DNA of 14,562 nucleotides from positions 1-14,562 of the forward strand of contig DNMS01000101.1 in assembly GCA_003488105.1 (NCBI GenBank), in the 5' to 3' direction. The notes below the pieces were generated by a model, which was not told the DNA's origin, did no database searches, and saw nothing but the letters and a program-made list of their open reading frames with translations. Numbering within the stretch: the stretch's first letter is position 1; each line of letters starts with the position of its first letter. The position numbers were made by a program, and so were the translations under genes. This stretch comes from Rhodospirillaceae bacterium (GTDB taxonomy: Bacteria; Pseudomonadota; Alphaproteobacteria; Rhodospirillales_A; Casp-alpha2). Of the stretch, positions 6,492-13,960 are shown piece after piece.

Positions 6492-8660
6492 ATGGCTGAG
6501 GCGACGCAAAGCGCCACCGCGCCCGCCCGCACGGCCACGCCGCGCGGCGCTCCACAGTCGGGGCCCGAGGAAGAAGGCGGCAACCCGTTCCAGGGTTTGG
6601 TCGATCTTCTCAAGCGTGGCGATCTGATCTTCGCGCTTGGCGTCATCGGTATCCTGGTGGTGCTGATCCTGCCCATGCCGACCTGGCTCCTGGATATGAG
6701 CCTGGCCTTTTCCATCACCTTCTCCGTGCTGATCCTGATGACGGCGCTGTTCATCGAAAAGCCGCTCGACTTCAACTCATTCCCCACAGTCCTGCTGCTG
6801 GCGACCATGATTCGCCTGGCGTTGAACCTGGCTTCGACGCGCCTGATTTTGGCCGAAGGGCACACGGGAACGGATGCTGCCGGTCAGGTCATTGAGGCCT
6901 TCGGCGGTTTCGTCATGCAGGACAACTTCGTCATCGGGATCATCGTTTTCGCGATCCTGGTGCTCGTCAACTTCATCGTTATCACCAAGGGTTCGGGCCG
7001 TATCGCCGAAGTGGCGGCGCGCTTCACCTTGGACGCCATGCCCGGCAAGCAGATGGCGATCGACGCCGACCTGTCGTCGGGCCTGATCGACGAAGACGAC
7101 GCCCGGTCCCGACGCAAGGAACTGGAAGACGAAAGCACTTTCTTCGGCGCCATGGACGGCGCCTCCAAGTTCGTGCGCGGTGACGCTATCGCCGGCCTTC
7201 TGATCACCTTGATCAACGTGCTGGGCGGCATGGTGATCGGGGTTGCGCAGAACGATCTGTCGTTCGCCCAGGCCGCCGACATGTACACACGCCTGACCGT
7301 CGGCGACGGTCTTGTCAGCCAAATCCCGGCGCTGATCGTTTCGACCGCCGCCGGTATGATGGTGACAAAGGCCGGCATCACCGGCCCGACCGAAGCAACC
7401 CTGTTCCGCCAGCTCGGCGGCCAGCCGAAAACCCTCGGCATGTCCAGCTTCCTGCTGGTCGGCCTGGCGGCCATGCCCGGCATTCCAGCCTTCCCCTTCC
7501 TGCTGCTGGCCTTCGCCACGGGCGCCATGGGATTCATTGTGACGGCCCGCGACAAACGTAAAGCCGAAGAAGAGATTCAGGCGCTTGAGGATTCCACGCC
7601 GGAACCGAGCAAGGCCGCGGAAGAACCCATCGCAACGGCCTTGCGTATCGATTACCTGCGCCTGGAACTCGGTTACGGCCTGCTGTCTTTGATCAATTCG
7701 CCGCCCGAGAACGGTCAGCGCCTGACCGACCAGATCAAGGCCCTGCGCCGCCAGCTGGCATCGGAAATGGGCTTTGTCATGCCGTCCGTGCGCATCCAGG
7801 ACAACATGCAGCTTCCCGCCAATACCTACGTTATCCGGGTCAAGGAAATCGAGACCGGGCGCGGTGACCTTCGTCCCAGCATGCTATTGGTCATGGACCC
7901 ACGCGGCGAGGAAATCACTCTGGCCGGGGAAAAGACCATGGAGCCGACGTTCGGCCTGCCGGCCATGTGGATCGAGGATGCCAACCGCGAAGAGGCCCTG
8001 TTCCGCGGTTATACGGTGGTTGATCCGGCAACGGTGGTGACCACTCACCTGACCGAGATCATCAAGGACAACATGGACGATCTGCTGAGCTATGCGGAGA
8101 CGCAGAAGCTTCTCGATGAACTCGACAAGGAGCAGCAAAAGCTGGTCGAATCCATCATCCCCAGCACGATCTCCCTGGGCGGCCTGCAACGGACTCTGCA
8201 AAACCTGTTGGCAGAACGTGTGTCGATCCGAGATCTTCCGACCATCCTGGAAGGCGTCGCCGAAGCCTGCGCCGGAACCCGCAACGTGATGATGATCACC
8301 GAACATGTGCGGGCCCGTTTGGCGCGGCAGATTTCCGATGCCAACGTGAACGACCAGGGCTTTATTCCCCTGGTGACCCTGTCGCCGCCGTGGGAACAGG
8401 CCTTCGCCGAATCGATCGTCGGCCCGGAAGACGACAAGCAGCTTTCCATGGCGCCCTCGAAGCTCCAGGAATTCATCGGCGCGCTGCGCACCAATTTCGA
8501 ACGGCAGGCGATGATGGGCGAAAGCCCCGTCCTGTTGACCAGCCCGGCCATCCGGCCCTATGTGCGCTCCATCGTCGAGCGTTTCCGGCCGATGACCGTC
8601 GTGATGTCCCAGAACGAAATCCACCCCAAGGCCAAGATCAAGACCGTGGGGCAGGTGTAA
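6492..8660 (+). CDS. flhA: Flagellar type III export gate protein FlhA
   Basis: FlhA is the large membrane component of the flagellar export gate; it uses the proton gradient and binds substrate-chaperone complexes through its cytoplasmic part. The 722-residue product has a variable Ala/Pro-rich N-terminus. Membrane segments begin near residue 46 and continue to about residue 350. The family signature RIAEVAARFTLDAMPGKQMA is at 170-189, followed by the acidic loop GLIDEDDARSRRKE (197-210). A soluble C-terminal domain starts near 375. Length is normal. The ATG at 6492 has only a modest purine-rich GGGGAACGG upstream. The 104-base gap from flbD holds a 25-codon reading frame that overlaps this start. 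From here on the DNA is G+C-rich with AAG and CAG codons. Confidence 0.96.
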   Translation: MAEATQSATAPARTATPRGAPQSGPEEEGGNPFQGLVDLLKRGDLIFALGVIGILVVLILPMPTWLLDMSLAFSITFSVLILMTALFIEKPLDFNSFPTVLLLATMIRLALNLASTRLILAEGHTGTDAAGQVIEAFGGFVMQDNFVIGIIVFAILVLVNFIVITKGSGRIAEVAARFTLDAMPGKQMAIDADLSSGLIDEDDARSRRKELEDESTFFGAMDGASKFVRGDAIAGLLITLINVLGGMVIGVAQNDLSFAQAADMYTRLTVGDGLVSQIPALIVSTAAGMMVTKAGITGPTEATLFRQLGGQPKTLGMSSFLLVGLAAMPGIPAFPFLLLAFATGAMGFIVTARDKRKAEEEIQALEDSTPEPSKAAEEPIATALRIDYLRLELGYGLLSLINSPPENGQRLTDQIKALRRQLASEMGFVMPSVRIQDNMQLPANTYVIRVKEIETGRGDLRPSMLLVMDPRGEEITLAGEKTMEPTFGLPAMWIEDANREEALFRGYTVVDPATVVTTHLTEIIKDNMDDLLSYAETQKLLDELDKEQQKLVESIIPSTISLGGLQRTLQNLLAERVSIRDLPTILEGVAEACAGTRNVMMITEHVRARLARQISDANVNDQGFIPLVTLSPPWEQAFAESIVGPEDDKQLSMAPSKLQEFIGALRTNFERQAMMGESPVLLTSPAIRPYVRSIVERFRPMTVVMSQNEIHPKAKIKTVGQV

Positions 8661-8691
8661 CGTACGGCAGAAAGCTACAGGAGAAACGATC

Positions 8692-9744
8692 ATGCGGCTT
8701 CTCACATTCAAGGCGGCGAACCTGCGGCAGGCGATGACCCTCGTGCGGCGCGAACTGGGCGACGAGGCGACCATCGTGTCGACCCAGACCAACCCGATCA
8801 GCGGCGAGGCGCGGATCGTCGCCGCCCGCCAGCAGGACGCCAGCGACCCGCGCCTGGGCCATGTCGCGATGGCACCGGAACAACGTTTCGACCAGGTCTT
8901 GGAGACCCTGTTGCTGCACGGCGTGCCGATGAATCTGGCCGACCGTCTATCCCAGGCCGCCGCCGACATGGAGCCGCGCACGCCGATCGCGGCCTTGACC
9001 GGTACCCTGGCCCTCGATTTCAACTTCGTTCCCATCGACGTGACCGCCGACAACCAGCGTCTGATCCTGGTCGGCCCGCCGGGCGCCGGCAAGACGCTGG
9101 CCCTGGTGAAACTGGCCGCGCGGGCGCTGATGGCGCGGCGCTCCGTGCAGCTTCTGACCACCGATCTTAAACGCGCCGGCGCGGTCGAACAGTTGACCGC
9201 CTTCGCCAAGGTCATGGGCCAGGAAGTCTTCATCACCGAAACCGCCGAGGAACTGGCTCAGTTCATGGCCCGCATTCCCAAGCGGACCGTGGTGCTGATC
9301 GATTCGCCGGGGGTCAACCACCGGTCCCATACGGAAATGGACGGCCTGTTCGATTTCGTCAACGCCGCCCCCGCCGAGCCGGTTCTGGTTTTGAACGCGG
9401 GCATGGACGCGCTGGAAGCCGCAGACGTGGCCATGGCGTTCGGCGCGCTTGGCATCAAACGCATGCTGGTCACCCGCACGGACGCCACCGGCCGCCTGGG
9501 CGCGATCCTGGCCGCCATGGAAAGCGCCGGACTGGCCCTTGCCGGAACCACCGGGTCGGCCGATCCCATCGACGGTTTCTTCCCGACGGGTGCGCCCGAT
9601 CTCGCGGACCTGCTGTACGGCGAGGTTCTCAGCCTGAACGCGGACCTTCCCTTGCGTGAGATCGAAGACGAAGACGTGGATCTGGAAGATCTGATCGACG
9701 GCCACGAACGGATGATCAACGTCGCCCTTCCGGCCGAGGGCTGA
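8692..9744 (+). CDS. flhF: Flagellar biosynthesis SRP-type GTPase FlhF
   Basis: FlhF is a GTPase of the SRP/FtsY class that marks the cell pole for flagellar assembly. The 350-residue product starts with the usual MRLLTFKAANLRQAM segment including ELGDEATIVST, then a shortened linker, and a GTPase domain from about residue 120. Visible nucleotide motifs are G1 GPPGAGKT (128-135), TTDLKRAGAVEQL (156-168) where most FlhF have DTYR, IDSPG (203-207) for the DTxG box, and TRTD (261-264) for TKxD. It ends in an acidic tail (EDEDVDLEDL). AGGAGA at 8679-8684 is seven bases from the ATG. The usual partner flhG is not adjacent; a FliK-like gene follows instead. Several motif positions are altered relative to the consensus, so GTP hydrolysis could be slow, but I cannot tell. 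Confidence 0.93.
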   Translation: MRLLTFKAANLRQAMTLVRRELGDEATIVSTQTNPISGEARIVAARQQDASDPRLGHVAMAPEQRFDQVLETLLLHGVPMNLADRLSQAAADMEPRTPIAALTGTLALDFNFVPIDVTADNQRLILVGPPGAGKTLALVKLAARALMARRSVQLLTTDLKRAGAVEQLTAFAKVMGQEVFITETAEELAQFMARIPKRTVVLIDSPGVNHRSHTEMDGLFDFVNAAPAEPVLVLNAGMDALEAADVAMAFGALGIKRMLVTRTDATGRLGAILAAMESAGLALAGTTGSADPIDGFFPTGAPDLADLLYGEVLSLNADLPLREIEDEDVDLEDLIDGHERMINVALPAEG

Positions 9745-9790
9745 GCCCTCCGGTCGTGGGCGGCCGCAGCACAATTTGGGGGTCGCACCA

Positions 9791-11500
9791 ATGTCGGAAA
9801 TTTCCGCACCGCCGCCGCCCCCGCCGGTGACGCCGACGGTCACCGCTTCCCTGCCGCCGCCGACAGCCATCACCCTGCCCCCGGCCCAAGCCCAGGCGCC
9901 CGTGCCGCAGGCGATCCTCGACGCCGCCCTGGGGGCGCGCTTCGACCTGCAGATCGCCACCGTGACGCCGCAGGGGCTTGCGACCCTCGAAGGAGGGGTC
10001 GGCAAATTGCAATTGCAGTTACAGACCCTGTTGAACTTGAACCCCGGCGACAAGGTGACCCTGCAATTGAACGGGCGCGGCCCGCAGCTTCAATTCATCA
10101 TCGCCGCGATCAATGGTCAGAGCCCGGCCGCCGCCCTACGCGCCGCCGCCCAATCCCTCCAAGCAGGTGCCCAGGCCACGGCCGGGACGCCGGTGCTCAA
10201 CCTGCCGCCCTTCGCCGAAGGCAACAGCCTGATCGCAACTCTGCTGCGCCCGGCGCCGGGCATTCCGGCACCGACCTTGCCGACCCTTCTTCCCACAACC
10301 TCGGCACCCGGCGCACTCCCTGGCCAGGGGGGCGCGACTGTTCCCGGCACGGCGGGAACGGGGGTTCCATCCCCCTTCGGTCAACCGACCGGCACCAGCG
10401 GATCGTTGCCCGGTTCTGTCCCCGGCCCCCTGGCCGCCAGCCTTTCGGGCCAGGGCCAAACCGGTATCGGACCGTCTTCGGCAGGTTCCCCTCAGACCAC
10501 CCCATCCCAGACCCTGCCGGCCGGAACCCAGTTCACGGTCCAGATCACGGCCTTGCAGGCGGCCCCGCCGGGCGGCTCGGCAGCTCTGACTCAGACCCAG
10601 GGGCCGACACCGCCGCTTGCAGCTTTGGGACAGACACTAACCGGGATCGTCAGCGGCACGCAGGCCGGCGGTCAGCCTATCGTTGAAACGCCACTGGGCC
10701 CGATCGCCCTCGCCGGCGCGAACCCACCGCCCGAGGGGGGCCGCGTGGTGCTGACCGTAACCAGCGCGCCGCTGCCCCCGGCGCTGCCGGAACCGCTTCT
10801 CGACAAAGCGCAGCTGACTTTCCGCCAAGCCTTGTTCCTCGACCACCAATGGCCCGCCATGCGCGACGTGGTCGAGACCCTGGCCCAGGTCGCGCCCAAC
10901 ACCGCACAGCACTTGCTGCATGCGGTCCTGCCACGCCCGGACGGCAACATGACGGCGAACATACTGTTTTTTCTATCAGCCGTGCGGGGCGGTGATGCCC
11001 GTGCTTGGCTGGGCGATAATACCGTGCGGGTATTGCAGCGGGTCAACCCGGGACTGTTGGGCCGTATGCGCGAGGATATGGGACAGCTGTCACGCCTGGC
11101 GGACGAGCCGTCCACAGGCGACTGGCGCATCTTCATGATCCCTTTCCTGAACGGCGGGCAGTTGGAACAGATCCGCCTGTTCACCCGCGCCCAGGCTGAG
11201 GACGACGACGACGCGGCGCACGGTCCCGGCACGCGTTTCGTGATCGACGTCACCCTGTCGAGACTGGGACACATTCAACTGGATGGCCTGGTCGACACGG
11301 CGCACCGGCGAATGGACATGGTGGTGCGGTCGGACGCACATTTGCCGCCGGACATGCGCAATGACATCCGTCATCTTTACGAAGTGTCAGGCGACATCAC
11401 CGGATTCCGGGGCGGCGTCGGATTTCAGGCGCAGCCCGCCAATTTCATCGCAGTCGAACCCCCTGCCCCGGCCAAGGGCGGGGTTGGACTGGTCGTATAG
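9791..11500 (+). CDS. FliK-like flagellar hook-length control protein (probable)
   Basis: The product of 569 residues has three parts. The first 40 residues are very Pro-rich. A segment to about 110 contains a beta-rich region with LNLNPGDKVTLQL. A long Pro/Gly/Thr/Ser/Gln linker reaches about 330. A conserved C-terminal region (340-555) includes TRFVIDVTLSRLGHIQLDGLV near residue 482, then DMVVRSDAHLPPDM. This resembles the FliK/Flg_hook C-terminal domain, which senses hook length and switches export specificity. Low-complexity linkers are typical of FliK rulers. The ATG at 9791 has GGGGG at 9778-9782; a TTG at 9776 would extend it but lies in front of that site. The gene sits between flhF and a small QueF-like gene. 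The family call is by architecture and context; it could be another hook-export protein. Confidence 0.6.
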   Translation: MSEISAPPPPPPVTPTVTASLPPPTAITLPPAQAQAPVPQAILDAALGARFDLQIATVTPQGLATLEGGVGKLQLQLQTLLNLNPGDKVTLQLNGRGPQLQFIIAAINGQSPAAALRAAAQSLQAGAQATAGTPVLNLPPFAEGNSLIATLLRPAPGIPAPTLPTLLPTTSAPGALPGQGGATVPGTAGTGVPSPFGQPTGTSGSLPGSVPGPLAASLSGQGQTGIGPSSAGSPQTTPSQTLPAGTQFTVQITALQAAPPGGSAALTQTQGPTPPLAALGQTLTGIVSGTQAGGQPIVETPLGPIALAGANPPPEGGRVVLTVTSAPLPPALPEPLLDKAQLTFRQALFLDHQWPAMRDVVETLAQVAPNTAQHLLHAVLPRPDGNMTANILFFLSAVRGGDARAWLGDNTVRVLQRVNPGLLGRMREDMGQLSRLADEPSTGDWRIFMIPFLNGGQLEQIRLFTRAQAEDDDDAAHGPGTRFVIDVTLSRLGHIQLDGLVDTAHRRMDMVVRSDAHLPPDMRNDIRHLYEVSGDITGFRGGVGFQAQPANFIAVEPPAPAKGGVGLVV

Positions 11501-11513
11501 GGAGAACGGAACC

Positions 11514-11900
11514 ATGGATCTGTGGCAGCGGCGGGCCGTTCTGGCTCCAGCCCCCAATCCGGATCGCAACATCGATTTCGTATCGAGCCTGAGCGGCCGG
11601 CTCACCGCCCTGGGCGGATCAATCGATGTCGCGCTGCGCTACGTGCCTGATGCGCTGACCGTCTCGCCCACCGCCTTCGCCGCCTACCTGCGGGCGCTGG
11701 AAGATGGCGATTGGCCATCTCATGAAAATCTGGCGACAACGATCCTGCAGGATGTCAGCAATGAACTGGTGCCGCGCTGGGTCCAGATCGTCACCCGCCG
11801 GGGTGCCGCGGATGGTGTGTCGGAGCATAAGATTCTGGTCGAGGACCGCCAGCCGCAATGGAACAACGCGGCCCTTCTGGCACATCTGCATTCGATCTGA
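11514..11900 (+). CDS. Small QueF-like (T-fold) protein lacking the catalytic cysteine
   Basis: The 128-residue product resembles the C-terminal part of NADPH-dependent preQ0 reductase QueF. Matching points by eye: RYVPD (42-46) for the QueF YIPD motif, AAYL (57-60) for the KLYL helix, GDWPSHE (65-71) for the GDFHE motif with H70 and E71 kept, and a D80 and PRW (87-89) spaced exactly as QueF's later D and PRY. The catalytic CPxTG segment is replaced by SSLSG (24-28), so the nucleophilic Cys is a Ser, and the ESKS substrate motif reads SPTA (51-54). It is therefore unlikely to reduce preQ0. The ATG has AGGGAG at 11499-11504, overlapping the FliK-like stop, so it is in the same operon. A role in flagellar assembly is inferred from location only. 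Its end is 14 bases from the convergent fliJ end. Confidence 0.6.
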   Translation: MDLWQRRAVLAPAPNPDRNIDFVSSLSGRLTALGGSIDVALRYVPDALTVSPTAFAAYLRALEDGDWPSHENLATTILQDVSNELVPRWVQIVTRRGAADGVSEHKILVEDRQPQWNNAALLAHLHSI

Positions 11901-11903
11901 TCG

Positions 11904-11915
11904 AACGCCGGCGTT
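11904..11915. repeat. Perfect 12-base palindrome between convergent genes
   Basis: AACGCCGGCGTT is self-complementary and fills the gap between the QueF-like stop (11898-11900) and the fliJ stop (11915-11917). As a hairpin it would have only four base pairs around a CCGG loop and no T run in either direction, so a bidirectional terminator function is doubtful. Confidence 0.3.
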
Positions 11916-12358
11916 TACCCCGCCGTACGGGCCGCCTTGCGGCGCGCCGACTGGCGGCGATAGAGCTGCAGGCCGAGTTCGTCCAATTCACCCTGCTCCC
12001 GGCGCGCTTCTTCCAGTGCCACTTCGCGCTTACGGATTTCGTCGGCGACCTGATATTTCTTCAATTCCATGAAGGCACGGCTGAGGATATCGCGGGCCTC
12101 CAGGATTTCCGCCTCCTTGGCACGGATCTTCTGATCGAGAAGGGCGCGCCGGTAACGGAACAGGTTGTAGTAGGCGCCAAAGGTGATGCCCATTTCACTG
12201 GACCCGGCAAGCGCCTGTTCGCGTTTCAATTCAGCCTCCAGATCGCGGACCTGCTGATCCAGTTCATTCAGCCTGCGGATATGCTGGCCAAGCTCGCGCC
12301 GCCGTTCATCGACGGTCCATTCATGCAGGCGGATCAGATTCTTCAGGCCGGCGGCCAT
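11915..12358 (-). CDS. fliJ: Flagellar export chaperone FliJ
   Basis: FliJ is the coiled-coil stalk of the export ATPase complex; it binds FliI and FlhA and resembles the gamma subunit of F-ATPase. The 147-residue product is almost entirely helical and charged: LKNLIRLHEWTVDERRREL at the start, LNELDQQVRDLEAEL, and REVALEEARREQGELDELGL near the end, with a basic tail. Size and pattern are typical of FliJ. The ATG (complement of 12356-12358) has GGAGA upstream (complement of 12371-12375), 12 bases away. It lies 29 bases after fliI on the minus strand, forming a fliI-fliJ unit that converges on the flhA-flhF block. Confidence 0.9.
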   Translation of the reverse strand: MAAGLKNLIRLHEWTVDERRRELGQHIRRLNELDQQVRDLEAELKREQALAGSSEMGITFGAYYNLFRYRRALLDQKIRAKEAEILEARDILSRAFMELKKYQVADEIRKREVALEEARREQGELDELGLQLYRRQSARRKAARTAG

Positions 12359-12387
12359 GGGGTTTTGGTGTCTCCGTCAGGCCCGCA

Positions 12388-13773
12388 TCACACCGCCGGG
12401 GCCGTGCCATCGGCAGGCGCCGCAGCCGCGTGTTGCGGTTCGGGGGCAGGCATTTCAAGGGTTTCCGCCAGCAGGCGATAACAGCTGTCGAGCTCCGTGA
12501 CATCTCCGATTTCCTGACCCAGGAATGCTTCGATGGCATCATAGTACTTGATCGCCTCATCGACCTTGGGGTCCGAGCCGCGGCGATAGGCGCCGAGGCG
12601 GATCAATTCCGCCATGTCTTCGTAGACGGACAACAGCTGCCGCGCACGGACGACCAGGGCGTTCTGTTCCGGCGTGTTGCAGGCCGGCATGGTTCGGGAC
12701 ACACTGCGCAGGATGTTGATGGCGGGATAGCGGCCCCGCTCGGCGATGGCGCGGTCAAGCACGACGTGGCCGTCCAGGATGCCGCGCACGGCATCGGCCA
12801 CCGGCTCGTTATGGTCGTCACCCTCGACCAGCACCGTGAACAGCCCGGTCACGTCGCCTTGTCCCTGACGACCGGGGCCGGCGCGCTCCAGAAGCCGCGG
12901 CAACAACGCGAAGACGGAAGGCGTATAGCCCTTGGAGGCCGGCGGTTCGCCCACGGCCAGGCTGATTTCGCGTTGCGCCATGGCGACGCGGGTGACGCTG
13001 TCCATCAGGCACAGCACGTTGGCGCCGCAGTCGCGGAAGAATTCGGCGACCGCCATGGTCATGAAGGCTGCCTGTCGGCGCACCAGGGGCGGCTCATCCG
13101 AAGTTGCAACGACGACCACGGAGCGTTTCAGGCCTTCTTCGCCCAGATGGTCCTCGATGAATTCGCGGGCCTCGCGGCCGCGTTCGCCGACCAGACCGAT
13201 CACGCTGACCTCGGCATCCGTGTTGCGCGCCATCATGGACAACAGCGTCGATTTGCCGACCCCCGACCCGGCGAAGATACCGAGCCGCTGTCCCCGGCAG
13301 CAAGTCAGGAAGGTGTTCATCGCGCGCACGCCGAGATCGACCTTGCCGCCGATCCGTGACCGTTCGTGGGCGGGCGGCGGCACCGTATGGATCGGATAAG
13401 GGGTCGAGCCCGTGGGCAACGGCCCCTTGCCGTCGATGGGCCGGCCGAAGGCGTCGATGACACGCCCCAGCCAGGCCTCGATCGGATAGATGACCGGCTC
13501 CGACGCGCCGACCTCGACCTTGCAACCCATGCCGATACCGTCGACCGCGCCGAACGGCATGACCAGCGCCTTGCCGTCGCGGAACCCGACGACCTCGCAG
13601 GGAACGATGCTGCCGTTCTTGGTGGTGATATCGCAGTGATCGGAAACGGAGACCGCCCCCTGAAGGCCCTCGACCTCGACCAACAGGCCGACGATGTTTG
13701 CGACCCGGCCAAAGTAAATCTGCCCGGTGTGCCGGTCGACTTCATTCAGAATGTCATTGACGAACGTGTACAA
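12388..13773 (-). CDS. fliI: Flagellum-specific export ATPase FliI
   Basis: FliI is the hexameric ATPase that energises substrate entry into the flagellar export gate. The 461-residue product has a beta-barrel N-domain with FGRVANIVGLLVEVEG (21-36) and CEVVGFRDGKALVMPFG, then Walker A AGSGVGKS (168-175). GERGRE (196-201) carries the catalytic Glu. Further family motifs are LCLMDSVTRVAMAQREI, GEPPASKGYTPSVFALLPRLLERAG and the late RLGAYRRGSDPKVDEAI. The only standard start before the conserved N-domain is TTG (complement of 13771-13773); an in-frame TAA lies 11 codons upstream and no ATG or GTG occurs in between. No ribosome site precedes it, so initiation may be weak. The tail is Ala/Pro-rich. 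fliJ follows 29 bases downstream. Confidence 0.95.
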   Translation of the reverse strand: MYTFVNDILNEVDRHTGQIYFGRVANIVGLLVEVEGLQGAVSVSDHCDITTKNGSIVPCEVVGFRDGKALVMPFGAVDGIGMGCKVEVGASEPVIYPIEAWLGRVIDAFGRPIDGKGPLPTGSTPYPIHTVPPPAHERSRIGGKVDLGVRAMNTFLTCCRGQRLGIFAGSGVGKSTLLSMMARNTDAEVSVIGLVGERGREAREFIEDHLGEEGLKRSVVVVATSDEPPLVRRQAAFMTMAVAEFFRDCGANVLCLMDSVTRVAMAQREISLAVGEPPASKGYTPSVFALLPRLLERAGPGRQGQGDVTGLFTVLVEGDDHNEPVADAVRGILDGHVVLDRAIAERGRYPAINILRSVSRTMPACNTPEQNALVVRARQLLSVYEDMAELIRLGAYRRGSDPKVDEAIKYYDAIEAFLGQEIGDVTELDSCYRLLAETLEMPAPEPQHAAAAPADGTAPAV

Positions 13774-13786
13774 GCGCTTTGACCGC

Positions 13787-13791
13787 GAATC
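13787..13791. promoter_or_regulatory. GANTC site (possible CcrM methylation site) between fliI and ctrA
   Basis: GAATC. In Caulobacter, CcrM methylates GANTC, and the methylation state of such a site in the ctrA P1 promoter controls ctrA transcription. This is one of two GANTC sites in the 187-base divergent gap. Function here is inferred. Confidence 0.35.
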
Positions 13792-13901
13792 CGAATACCG
13801 TTTTTATTGCCTGACCATACTATCACGGACAACGGTTGATGGAGTGTTAAGCCTCTGCTTAATAACGAAATATTCCTGGGGACAGCCCGTCAACTTGCGC
13901 C

Positions 13902-13906
13902 GATTC
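13902..13906. promoter_or_regulatory. GANTC site 55 bases upstream of the ctrA start
   Basis: GATTC. Its position close to the start of ctrA makes it a candidate for methylation-dependent control of ctrA, by analogy with the Caulobacter P1 promoter. No promoter was mapped here. Confidence 0.35.
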
Positions 13907-13922
13907 GCCGCGGAGGTTATGG

Positions 13923-13936
13923 TTAACAAAGGTTAA
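13923..13936. promoter_or_regulatory. TTAA-N6-TTAA box upstream of ctrA, possible CtrA autoregulatory site
   Basis: TTAAC-AAAGG-TTAA lies 24 bases before the ctrA start. The spacing is N6, as in the box at 209-222 and one shorter than the usual CtrA site. Two further TTAA at 13847 and 13859 have an N8 spacing. CtrA autoregulation is known in Caulobacter; here it is inferred. Confidence 0.35.
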
Positions 13937-13960
13937 TGCGTCCGATTAAGGAGGCCGTTC

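Noticed and set aside
5587..6555. 322-codon minus-strand open frame over the second half of flbD
   Set aside because: Antisense to the conserved AAA+ and DNA-binding domains; appears only right of the composition break, as expected from higher G+C.
7884..9236. 450-codon minus-strand open frame across flhA/flhF
   Set aside because: It is antisense to two clearly conserved genes and its product is a mix of Arg/His/Gly-rich nonsense; long open antisense frames are expected in G+C-rich DNA.
8947..10053. 368-codon minus-strand open frame across flhF and the FliK-like gene
   Set aside because: Antisense shadow of flhF and the FliK-like gene; no recognisable motif.
9791..10560. Tandem repeats in the Pro/Gly-rich part of the FliK-like gene
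   Set aside because: The DNA is compositionally biased but I see no regular repeat unit.
11904..11915. Palindrome as a bidirectional terminator for the convergent genes
   Set aside because: Only four base pairs could form around a tetraloop and there is no T run on either strand.
11858..12481. 207-codon plus-strand open frame over fliJ
   Set aside because: Shadow of fliJ; its Phe/Leu-rich product is the antisense of Glu/Lys/Gln coiled-coil codons.
12430..13359. 309-codon plus-strand open frame over fliI
   Set aside because: Shadow of FliI, whose Walker A and GERGRE motifs are read on the minus strand.
13877..13900. Possible sigma-54 promoter (TGGGGAC...CTTGC) upstream of ctrA
   Set aside because: The GG and the GC do not have the required ten-base spacing, so it fails the key criterion.
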